DNA from: Pseudoalteromonas phenolica
GTDB lineage: Bacteria; Pseudomonadota; Gammaproteobacteria; Enterobacterales; Alteromonadaceae
DNA: 64,000 nt
Direction of reading: 5' to 3'
Assembly (NCBI RefSeq): GCF_001444405.1
Contig: NZ_CP013187.1
Coordinates: forward strand, 1,922,001 to 1,986,000
Numbering within the stretch: position 1 is the first letter of the stretch; the number at the start of each line of letters is the position of its first letter. Below are positions 48,687 through 57,700 of the stretch, one piece after another. The position numbers and the translations under genes were made by a program. Under the pieces are notes generated by a model, which made no database searches, was not told the DNA's origin, and saw only the letters and a program-made list of their open reading frames with translations.

Positions 48687-50186
48687 ATGACGTTTAGATA
48701 TGGTGTAGACCGTCTAGATCTTGATACTGTAAATGGTATTGCAAACGGTTCAGTTGATGCTGTTTTAACAAGTGACGCTATCGACAAGATAAATACAAGC
48801 CGTCAACGCGTTGACCAAATGGCCGCCTCTGATAATGCTGTTTATGGTATTAACACTGGGTTTGGTCCTCTGTGTGATACGCAAATCACCCCAGCAGAAA
48901 CAAACCTATTACAAAAAAACCTGCTAATCACGCATGCGGTTGGTGTTGGTAACCCAATCGATAAATCTATCTCTAAACTCATGCTTATCACCAAAGTGCA
49001 CGCGTTAAGCCAAGGTTTCTCCGGTATTCGCCTTGAAACCGTTGAGCGTATGCTGAAGTTTATTGAGCTTGATTTAATTCCAGTTGTACCGGAGCAAGGT
49101 TCGGTAGGTGCATCAGGCGACTTAGCGCCATTATCGCACTTATTCTTACCACTTTTAGGTGAAGGTGAGTTTTGGGTTGGTGATGACATTGTGCCTGCGG
49201 CAAAAGCTTTAGCTGACAATGGCTTAGAGCCAATGGATCTGCATGCTAAAGAAGGTTTAGCCTTAATCAATGGTACTCAGTTTATTTTATCTCATGGTAT
49301 TACTGGCCTAACTAAGATGCGTTACTTGCTGGACCTTGCCGATGTTGCAGGTGCAATGAGTATTGAAGGTATGCAAGGTAGCCAATCGCCATTTAGAGAA
49401 GAGCTTCATGCAATTCGTGCCTTTGCAGGCAATGTTGAAGTCGCAACACGCATGCGTCGTCTATTTAAAGATTCGCAAAATATGGCAGATCACACTGACT
49501 GCGACCGCGTTCAAGACCCATATTCATTGCGCTGTATTCCGCAGGTGCACGGTGCATCGCGCAACGCTTACAACCACTTAAAAGAACTCGTTGAGATTGA
49601 AATGAACTCAGTCACAGATAACCCAATTGTGATCAGTGAAGAAGAAGCGATTTCGGGCGGTAGTTTCCACGGTCAACCACTGGCAATGGCACTTGACTAT
49701 GCGTCAATTGCAGCTGCTGAGCTAGGGAACATTTCAGACCGTCGTTGTTATTTGTTGCTTGAAGGTTTACATGGCTTACCGCGCCTACTCACTACATCTG
49801 GTGGCCTAAACTCAGGCATGATGATCCCGCAGTACACCACAGCGGCACTTGTCACCGAAAACAAATCACTGTGTTTCCCACCGTCAGCGGACAGTGTACC
49901 AACGTCAATGGGTCAGGAAGATCACGTGTCTATGGGCAGTATTTCAGGCCGTAAACTTAACCAAATTCTTGGTAATCTTGAGAAAATCTTCGCAATTGAG
50001 CTAATGTACGCAGCGCAAGCCGTTGATTTTAGACGCCCTAATACTTGTTCAGATATTATTGAACAAAATCATGCACTCATTCGTACTAAGGTTGCGAAAT
50101 TAGAAGAAGACAGACTATTAAAGCCTGATATTGATGCCATGGTTGAGTTTGTAAAATCTCAGGCATTTACTGTTACGCTTAATTAA
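48687..50186 (+). CDS. hutH: Histidine ammonia-lyase
   Basis: A 499-residue enzyme that removes ammonia from histidine to give urocanate. The MIO cofactor forms from Ala-Ser-Gly at 142-144 in SVGASGDLAPLSH; YGINTGFGPL near 53 and FHGQPLAMALDYASIA are also typical. The ATG at 48687 has GGAG six bases upstream; the longer frame from 48645 has no such site. hutU follows after 11 bp. From memory this sequence type is shared by Alteromonadales and Bacteroidetes more than by enterobacterial HutH. Confidence 0.96.
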   Translation: MTFRYGVDRLDLDTVNGIANGSVDAVLTSDAIDKINTSRQRVDQMAASDNAVYGINTGFGPLCDTQITPAETNLLQKNLLITHAVGVGNPIDKSISKLMLITKVHALSQGFSGIRLETVERMLKFIELDLIPVVPEQGSVGASGDLAPLSHLFLPLLGEGEFWVGDDIVPAAKALADNGLEPMDLHAKEGLALINGTQFILSHGITGLTKMRYLLDLADVAGAMSIEGMQGSQSPFREELHAIRAFAGNVEVATRMRRLFKDSQNMADHTDCDRVQDPYSLRCIPQVHGASRNAYNHLKELVEIEMNSVTDNPIVISEEEAISGGSFHGQPLAMALDYASIAAAELGNISDRRCYLLLEGLHGLPRLLTTSGGLNSGMMIPQYTTAALVTENKSLCFPPSADSVPTSMGQEDHVSMGSISGRKLNQILGNLEKIFAIELMYAAQAVDFRRPNTCSDIIEQNHALIRTKVAKLEEDRLLKPDIDAMVEFVKSQAFTVTLN

Positions 50187-50197
50187 GGATAACTGAC

Positions 50198-52207
50198 ATG
50201 AACTTACAAGAATTTCAACACAGCATAAAACAGGGTATCCCGAGCGAGCTGCCTGCACCTAAAGCATATCCTGCAGGCGCTAACCGCGCACCAAAGCGTA
50301 AAGATATTTTATCGGTTGAGGAAAAGCAGCTAGCGGTGCGCAATGCGCTACGTTATTTCCCGAAAGAGTGGCATGCGGAGCTTGCTGAAGAATTTGCACA
50401 AGAGCTTAAAGACTTTGGCCGTATTTATATGTACCGCTTTAAGCCAAACTATGAACTAAAAGCACGTTCAATCTCTGATTATCCTGCAAAATGCGAACAA
50501 GCTGCGGCGATCATGTTAATGATAGACAATAACCTTGATCCAGCAGTGGCACAACACCCTGAAGAACTTATCACTTACGGTGGTAACGGTGCGGTATTCC
50601 AAAATTGGGCACAATACCTACTAGCTATGAAGTATCTAAGCGAGATGGAAGAAGACCAAACGCTTCATATGTACTCTGGTCACCCTATGGGCTTATTCCC
50701 ATCTTCAAAAGACGCGCCGCGTGTTGTGGTTACAAACGGTATGATGATCCCCAATTACTCTAAGCCAGATGACTGGGAAAAGTTCAATGCGCTAGGTGTA
50801 ACGCAATACGGTCAAATGACTGCAGGGTCATTCATGTACATTGGCCCACAAGGCATTGTTCACGGTACAACCATTACGGTAATGAACGCATTCCGTAAAG
50901 TGCTTAACAAAGGCGAATCACCTAAAGGTAAGATCTTCTTAACAGCGGGTCTTGGCGGTATGAGTGGTGCACAGCCAAAAGCGGGTAACATTGCTAACTG
51001 CATTACAGTATGTGCCGAAGTTAACCCGAAAGCAGCGATTAAACGTCATGAGCAAGGTTGGGTAGATGAACTTGTTGATAACATCGATGACTTAGTTGCA
51101 CGTGTGCGTAAAGCACAAGAAAACGAAGAAGTGGTGTCTATTGCGTTCATTGGTAACATTGTAAACGTGTGGGAAAGCTTCTTAGCTGAAGACATTTTTG
51201 TACACTTAGGTTCAGACCAAACGTCTCTTCATAACCCATGGTCAGGCGGTTACTACCCGGTTGATATTAGCTACGAAGAATCAAATCGCTTAATCCGTGA
51301 AGAGCCTGACGTATTCAAAGAGAAAGTACAATCAACCCTTAAGCGCCACGCTGAAGCGGTAAACAAGCACACAGCAAAAGGCACGTACTTCTTTGATTAT
51401 GGTAATGCGTTCTTACTAGAGTCATCGCGTGCGGGTGGTGATGTTATGGCTGAAAACGGCATCGACTTTAAATATCCGTCATACGTACAAGATATTCTAG
51501 GTCCTATGTGTTTTGACTATGGCTTTGGTCCGTTCCGTTGGGTATGTACTTCTGGCAACCCTGCAGACTTAGACAAAACGGATGCGATTGCTGCGCAAGT
51601 GCTTGAAGAAATCATGGCGAACTCGCCAGAAGAAATTCAGCAGCAGATGCAAGACAACATCACTTGGATCAAAGACGCGAAAGAAAACAAGCTAGTGGTT
51701 GGTTCACAAGCGCGTATTCTTTATGCAGACTCTGAAGGCCGCATTAAAATTGCTAAAGCATTTAACGATGCTATTGAGCGTGGCGAGATTGGTCCTGTGG
51801 TACTTGGTCGTGACCACCACGACGTATCTGGTACAGATTCACCATTCCGCGAAACATCTAACATCTATGATGGCAGCCGCTTCACAGCTGATATGGCTAT
51901 TCATAACGTCATTGGTGACGGTTTCCGTGGTGCAACATGGGTATCTATCCACAACGGCGGTGGCGTTGGTTGGGGTGAAGTGATCAACGGCGGCTTTGGT
52001 ATGCTACTTGATGGCTCAAGCGATACTGAGCGTCGTCTTAAGTCAATGCTACTATTCGACGTAAACAATGGTATTGCACGTCGTAGCTGGGCACGTAACG
52101 AAGAAGCTAATTTCGCCATTAAACGCGAAATGGCGCGTACACCTAAGCTAAGAGTCACGCTTTCACAAAATGTTGAAGATGATATTTTAAATAATTTAAG
52201 TTTTTAA
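50198..52207 (+). CDS. hutU: Urocanate hydratase, long form
   Basis: A 669-residue urocanase that converts urocanate to imidazolonepropionate with tightly bound NAD. Signs: YGGNGAVFQNWAQY, HPMGLFPSSKDAPRVVVTNGM, TAGLGGMSGAQPKAG, and the GRDHHDVSGTDSPFRETS catalytic region. The common bacterial enzyme has about 555 residues; the extra length here matches the vertebrate and Bacteroidetes type (human UROC1 about 676), with an extended N-terminus. It is 11 bp after hutH. Downstream hutI and hutG are not in this window, so later steps are encoded elsewhere. A terminator follows. Confidence 0.95.
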   Translation: MNLQEFQHSIKQGIPSELPAPKAYPAGANRAPKRKDILSVEEKQLAVRNALRYFPKEWHAELAEEFAQELKDFGRIYMYRFKPNYELKARSISDYPAKCEQAAAIMLMIDNNLDPAVAQHPEELITYGGNGAVFQNWAQYLLAMKYLSEMEEDQTLHMYSGHPMGLFPSSKDAPRVVVTNGMMIPNYSKPDDWEKFNALGVTQYGQMTAGSFMYIGPQGIVHGTTITVMNAFRKVLNKGESPKGKIFLTAGLGGMSGAQPKAGNIANCITVCAEVNPKAAIKRHEQGWVDELVDNIDDLVARVRKAQENEEVVSIAFIGNIVNVWESFLAEDIFVHLGSDQTSLHNPWSGGYYPVDISYEESNRLIREEPDVFKEKVQSTLKRHAEAVNKHTAKGTYFFDYGNAFLLESSRAGGDVMAENGIDFKYPSYVQDILGPMCFDYGFGPFRWVCTSGNPADLDKTDAIAAQVLEEIMANSPEEIQQQMQDNITWIKDAKENKLVVGSQARILYADSEGRIKIAKAFNDAIERGEIGPVVLGRDHHDVSGTDSPFRETSNIYDGSRFTADMAIHNVIGDGFRGATWVSIHNGGGVGWGEVINGGFGMLLDGSSDTERRLKSMLLFDVNNGIARRSWARNEEANFAIKREMARTPKLRVTLSQNVEDDILNNLSF

Positions 52208-52221
52208 GTTATTCTCTTTTT

Positions 52222-52249
52222 AGTGGCTCAAACCTATTTTTGAGCCACT
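52222..52249. terminator. Shared terminator between hutU and the receiver gene
   Basis: A perfect 11-bp stem (AGTGGCTCAAA / TTTGAGCCACT) with a 6-base loop lies between the two converging genes, with TTT on the plus side and AAAAAGAG (T-rich minus side CTTTTT is reversed) on the other, so it can act in both directions. Confidence 0.85.
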
Positions 52250-52250
52250 T

Positions 52251-53462
52251 TTACTGATTAATGGCTTTTTCAACAGCTTTTAACAATGACGATTTCGTAC
52301 AAGGTTTCGTGATGTAACCTGTTAACCCTAAGGTTGCCCACTTTCTTATAATATCTTTATTCTTATTGCCGCTAATTGCAATTATTGGAAGCTGCTTGCA
52401 GTGCGGAATATTCCTAAGGTTTTTTGTTGTATTATAGCCATCTAATTCAGGCATGAATAAATCCAGCAAAACCACGGAAAATTTCTGCTTCTTTAATAGT
52501 TTAATTGCTTCAAGCCCTGTGCCTACGCTTATCACTTTGTACCCTTCATCTATTAGCACTCTAGAAACCATTTCTCTATAAAATTCATTATCCTCTACAA
52601 CCATAACTTTTATATCGGACTTTTCTACTTTTGCATTGAGTGTTTGACTTTGTGGTTCAGAAGAATTCACTTTATTGTGATCTTTAGGATTTTGTTCTTG
52701 CTCATTTTTTACATTATGAACACTTAATGCACCGTCCTTCTCACTCAACATTGCAGCCAATTCAGCAATGGAAAACCTTTTATCTTTAAGCCTAGATTGT
52801 AACTCGTCTATACTGTCTTTAAGCTGGCTTTCCAAAGAATCAATGAGAGGCGCAAGGTGTGTATTCTTTAATTCGGTTAGTAGTTGGTCTTGAACTTGAT
52901 TTATGCCTTTATGATTATCTAAAGATTCTCTTGCGCTATTAAGTGTATCAGATGCTTTATTGTGATAATTGGCAGCATCATCTATCAAGGCTTTAAGATT
53001 CTCATCTATTCTTCCAAAATGCTCTTCTCTTAATTTATGCACTTCATTAACATCGCTGGTGCGATTTAAGGCATTATGAAGGATCATCTTAAAGCGATAA
53101 TTTTCATACATTGGCTTATATATAAAGTAATCCGTAAAAATCCCTTTAATACAGCATCTAAAAGCAACACCTGACTCTTTGTTTTCGCATAACAAAATGT
53201 TCTCATGTGGATAATTTAATAACTCTGATTGAGCAAGCAAACGATAGCTTTCAACACTTTTCGCTACCGTTTCTCGAGCTAAAATAATTATACTAGGCTG
53301 AGTTTTTAATATTACTTCTTCAATATCCTTGTGAGTCGTCAAGGTTCTATATTCACTTACTTGTGATGATAAAATTTCAGTTACCCCGGCTAATTCTGTT
53401 GGCGAATCACATACAACAATAACTTTTGGGCGCCTTTGAGCGTGGTCAACAGTATTATGCAT
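52251..53462 (-). CDS. Response regulator with degenerate N-terminal receiver and coiled coil
   Basis: This 403-residue protein has three parts. Residues 12-130 read like a receiver fold (VIVVCDSPTELAGV, SIIILARETV, FIYKP) lacking the phosphorylated aspartate; L61-A62-R63 lies where it should be. Residues about 140-250 are predicted coiled coil. Residues 284-403 are a complete receiver: acidic pair E290-D291, phosphoacceptor D334 in LLDLFMPELDGY, and K386 in ITKP. No DNA-binding output domain is seen. It is the last gene of a three-gene operon, 10 bp after the REC-EAL gene. The likely role is a phosphate sink or adaptor in the same relay. Confidence 0.85.
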   Translation of the reverse strand: MHNTVDHAQRRPKVIVVCDSPTELAGVTEILSSQVSEYRTLTTHKDIEEVILKTQPSIIILARETVAKSVESYRLLAQSELLNYPHENILLCENKESGVAFRCCIKGIFTDYFIYKPMYENYRFKMILHNALNRTSDVNEVHKLREEHFGRIDENLKALIDDAANYHNKASDTLNSARESLDNHKGINQVQDQLLTELKNTHLAPLIDSLESQLKDSIDELQSRLKDKRFSIAELAAMLSEKDGALSVHNVKNEQEQNPKDHNKVNSSEPQSQTLNAKVEKSDIKVMVVEDNEFYREMVSRVLIDEGYKVISVGTGLEAIKLLKKQKFSVVLLDLFMPELDGYNTTKNLRNIPHCKQLPIIAISGNKNKDIIRKWATLGLTGYITKPCTKSSLLKAVEKAINQ

Positions 53463-53472
53463 ATTATCTCAC

Positions 53473-54687
53473 TTATGTTGATTTAATCGCTGTTAATCCA
53501 CGAATTGATGAAACTGGGTTTATTAGTCTTATGAATTCATCTGATGAACATGGTTTAAAGTAATAAAAGCCCTGAATTGATTTTACGCCTAGTTCTCTGA
53601 CGATAATAAGATCATCCTCTTGCTCTACTCCCTCTGCTACAACTTCAAGCCCTAACTTATTCGCCATTTCACACGTACTCGCAACAATGATTTTTTTACT
53701 CGGATCTGTCGAACAGCCATCAACAAAGCACCTGTCTATTTTTAATTCATCAAATGGCAACTCATTTAGCTGTTTCATCGATGAATAACCTGTTCCGAAG
53801 TCATCGATAGAAAGTTTAAATCCTTTTAGCTTTAACCTAAGCAACACATCTAAGGATTGTTTAATGTTTTTGATAATGTTGCTCTCTGTTAGCTCTAGTG
53901 TTACCAGATTAGTTGGCATTTCGTTGGTTACACATATCTCATAAAGTTTTTCAGGAAGAGATACATCTAAAAGCTCTGTTGTACTGATGTTTATACTGAT
54001 TTGGATTGAAGATAATTGAGCTTTATTGTTTTTCCAAAACAGGGATGTTTGTTTAAGAAGTAATGAAGAAAGGTCTTGGCTTTTACCTAATTTCTCTAGC
54101 TTATTGACGAAAAAATAAGGCGATATTAAGCCATCTGTTGGATGAAGCCATCTTGCTAACACTTCTATGCCAATAATTTCTTCTGTACTGCAGCATACTT
54201 TTGGTTGCATGTAACCTAGGAATTGCTCATTTTCTAAAGCAAAAAGAATTTCTTGTTCTGAATAACTGTTTTGGTTATGGGCAACTTCTGAACATTGTTT
54301 AGATTCTAATAAGCCTTGATACAATTCAGCTAGCTTTGTAGCTGACAACGGCTTTTCAATCGAAGAAACAATTGTCAATCCATGAAGACCAGCAAGCGCT
54401 GCAGCATTTTTTAAAAATAGGCTATTTTCACCACTCAATAAAGCTAACGGTTGTTTTACCTCTAGCTCACCTAGTTTGCGTAACATTTCAACACCATCGA
54501 TTGAAGGCATATTCATGTCTAGCAAAATAAGTGAAGCATTATGAATTAACTCACTTTCAAGTGCCTTATATCCACAATCAAAGCCAACAAACTTGCATGG
54601 TGTTTTATTTTCTATTAAAAGTTTGAGCTGCGTAAGTACAAGTTGACTGTCATCAATTGCGACAATTATAGGAGTAGTCTCCAGCAT
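53473..54687 (-). CDS. REC-EAL c-di-GMP phosphodiesterase response regulator
   Basis: A 404-residue protein: receiver domain 5-122 with D11-D12-... (AIDDSQ), phosphoacceptor D57 in LILLDMNMP and K112 in IEKP, then an EAL domain about 145-395. The EAL motif reads E-V-L (E175), with SINIST, LELTES, DDFGTGYSSM, LKIDRCFV and AEGVE all intact, so phosphodiesterase activity is expected. It hydrolyses c-di-GMP when the receiver is phosphorylated. It is 13 bp downstream of the hybrid kinase gene, which is the obvious phosphate donor, with the third gene 10 bp further on. Confidence 0.92.
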   Translation of the reverse strand: MLETTPIIVAIDDSQLVLTQLKLLIENKTPCKFVGFDCGYKALESELIHNASLILLDMNMPSIDGVEMLRKLGELEVKQPLALLSGENSLFLKNAAALAGLHGLTIVSSIEKPLSATKLAELYQGLLESKQCSEVAHNQNSYSEQEILFALENEQFLGYMQPKVCCSTEEIIGIEVLARWLHPTDGLISPYFFVNKLEKLGKSQDLSSLLLKQTSLFWKNNKAQLSSIQISINISTTELLDVSLPEKLYEICVTNEMPTNLVTLELTESNIIKNIKQSLDVLLRLKLKGFKLSIDDFGTGYSSMKQLNELPFDELKIDRCFVDGCSTDPSKKIIVASTCEMANKLGLEVVAEGVEQEDDLIIVRELGVKSIQGFYYFKPCSSDEFIRLINPVSSIRGLTAIKST

Positions 54688-54700
54688 AACCTGAACCTGA

Positions 54701-57700
54701 TTACAGAATTGTTTTATTATATTTTAGTATAGAAGCAATTTCATTTTCTGCATGACTAAAGGTTTGTAAACAGCTATCAATAGAGTGTTCTATATTAGCT
54801 ATTGAGTCTTGTTCACTGGTGGCTTCTAGCTCAGAAAAAAGTTCCGCTAACTTTTTAGAACCTACCGCTTTTGCGGACGTTTTAATTTGATGGGCAATAT
54901 CTTTTACTGTTGTTAGGTCATCACAATCTAACTGTTCAATTAATTTTTTCGTGTCTCTCACAAAACTTTCTAAAAACATCAATTGTATTTCTTTATCATC
55001 ACCAACATACTCTTCGAGCACTTCAAAACTAAAATACTTAGGTTTTTCCGTGTCATATTTTTCAAAACTACTCATCTTACCTAGAGTATCTTGTTGGTTA
55101 TTTTTTTGTTTACGATCCAATAATGAATTTACTTTTTTACTTAAAGCTTGAAGCACGATGGGCTTAGCTAGGTAATCATCCATTCCCACTGCTAAACATT
55201 TTTCCATTTCACCATCTAATGCGTTTGCTGTAGCGGCAATGATCGGTAAATACGACAAGTTGTTTTGCGACTCCATTTTTCTCCTTTTTCGTGTAAATTC
55301 ATAACCATCCATCAGCGGCATATGGCAGTCTGTAATAATCAAAGAAAAATCAAATTGTTCTAACAATTGCAGTGCAACTTTACCATTGTCTGCAACGACA
55401 CATTGAAAGCCTAACATGGCTAATTGTCTTTTAAATAAATCTTGATTATAAACATTATCTTCAACAACTAGAATTAGCTGCCTATTTGCTTGTGCTTCTT
55501 CAATTGATGGCAATGTCCCGCTATTACTTAGCACCTCTTCAACAGTGTCACTTTCAATTAGATTTTCAAGTTTTGCGATATGTTCTACCACCTTCAACGC
55601 ATAGTAAGGATGCAGCGAAATATTGCTGATACTGATGTCCGCAGCTTTAGGCAGTTTGTCTAGATTGTTATCAAGAACAATATAGTGACAACTACTGTTA
55701 TCAACGAAGACCACCCTACCTTCTGTTGTAAATTGTTGGAAGGATTCTGCCGTTATGATCAAGTAATCAAACTTTTGCCCGTCAATCAACTGCGCGTTAA
55801 ATAACTCTTTTGGTATAATTTCGCAGTAGGCATTTCTTAATTGAAGATGATTGGCTATATCCAACTCAAATTTATCTTCGTCTCCTACAACAGCGATTTT
55901 TAAATGAGCAAAGTTTAATTCTTCACAATTCTCTTTAACATTAACGCTGAGTGGTAGATGAACCGAAAAGCTTGTGCCAACACCTTCCAAACTCTGACAT
56001 TCAATCCTCCCTTTCATCATCTCAATCAGCTTCCCAGTAATAGACAAGCCAAGACCAGTACCACCATACTTTCGCTGAACACTGTTGTCTGCTTGTTCAA
56101 AAGGGTTAAACAATTTATCTACTTGTTTCGATGTCATCCCCTTACCATTGTCTTTTACACAAATACAATACGTATTAGGTTCTTTACTTAAAGTAAAAGT
56201 GATTTCTACCACACCTGACTGTGTGGCAGTCGTTTTGGTAAATTTCAGTGCATTTCCAGCTAAGTTTAAAAGAATTTGTCTTAGTCTGATGGGATCGCCA
56301 ACTTGTTTGCTAGCAAGGTCTTTTGAAAAATAAAATGCTAACTTTAGGTGCTTGCTGCTTGCTTGATATGAAAGCAATTCAGCTAGCTCTTTTACGATCT
56401 CTAACCAATCAAAGGGGACTGTTTCTAGTTCCATTTTGCCAGATTCAATTTTAGAAAAGTCTAAAATGTCATTTATAATCCTTAATAAAATTTGCGCTGA
56501 GCTTTTGGCAACGTGAGTCAGATGTGTTTGTTCAGGATCTAGTTTAGACTGGAACAACATATCAAGCATGCCAATAACACCATTCATTGGTGTTCTAATT
56601 TCATGGCTCATGGTTGCCAAAAATCTAGATTTTGCTTCATTCGCTTGCTCTGCTTTTACCTTGGCTGCGTTAAGCTCATCAGAAAAATTCATATCACTTG
56701 TTATATTTGTCTGATAGATTAAGGTGTATTTTTCAGAGTCTGTTTTGATATTTTTAACAAGAATTTCAAACCATAATTCAGCATGTGGTGTTTCATAACG
56801 GCATTTAATATGTTCACAATAGAGTTCAATTTGGGTTGAAATATTGAGCATTTCAACGAGCTCTGATTTATGTGCAAGTGGAAGCATGCTAATCAAACTA
56901 AAAATACTTTCTCCAGTTTTAATCTCCACCCCCATAAAAGTGAAACAATCTTGCTCGTTTTGATTTAAAGGGTCTGGAAATAGATTCTTAATCGCAACTT
57001 TTTGATTATGATCGAGCAATATTATTGACGCTGGAAAGGAATTTATTGCTTCTTGCAAAAGTTTTTCTGTTGAACGTTTTATGGCAAGTAATTTTTGCGC
57101 GGCTTTACGCTCCTCTTCTGCCTCACTCATTTTAATCACAGCTTCTTTGCGTGCCGCATCTAACTCATTTTGAATGCGTTTTTGTTTTTGCTCTTCGTTA
57201 ACTTGGTTCGTGATCTCCTTAACAACACCAATAATTGAATTTGTAGCTGTGCTATGATTGTATTTAATATTGAGCACTAAACTAAAGTGTCTTAAATTCG
57301 TGCTGTTCAAAGTAATATCCAATTGACTTGTATCAATGACAGCAAGTTTTCTAATAGCTTGGTAGATTTTCTTTCTTTCGTTCTTTTCAAGTAACCTAAG
57401 TAGTATTTTGGCTTTGAAAAACTCCTTCTTTATGGGAAGTTGAAAAAGCTTCCTAAATCCTTCTGAAGTATTTAACACTTTTTTTTCAATATTTAATTCA
57501 AAACTACCTATGGAAGCTAATTGCTCTGAGGAATTCATAAATAACTGACGCGTATCAATGTTGTCACTCGCAAGTAGCTCTTGTTTTCTATGCTTCTCTT
57601 TCGACTTATAACTAACGAAAAGTCCGATTAAGAATAAACAAAGCAGGGTAAGAATTTGCCAAACAAATTTATTTTCAATTGTACTTAGCAACTCTGTTTT

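Noticed and set aside
48842..49270. Antisense frame of 142 codons in hutH
   Set aside because: Antisense to the conserved MIO-containing gene with no recognisable domain.
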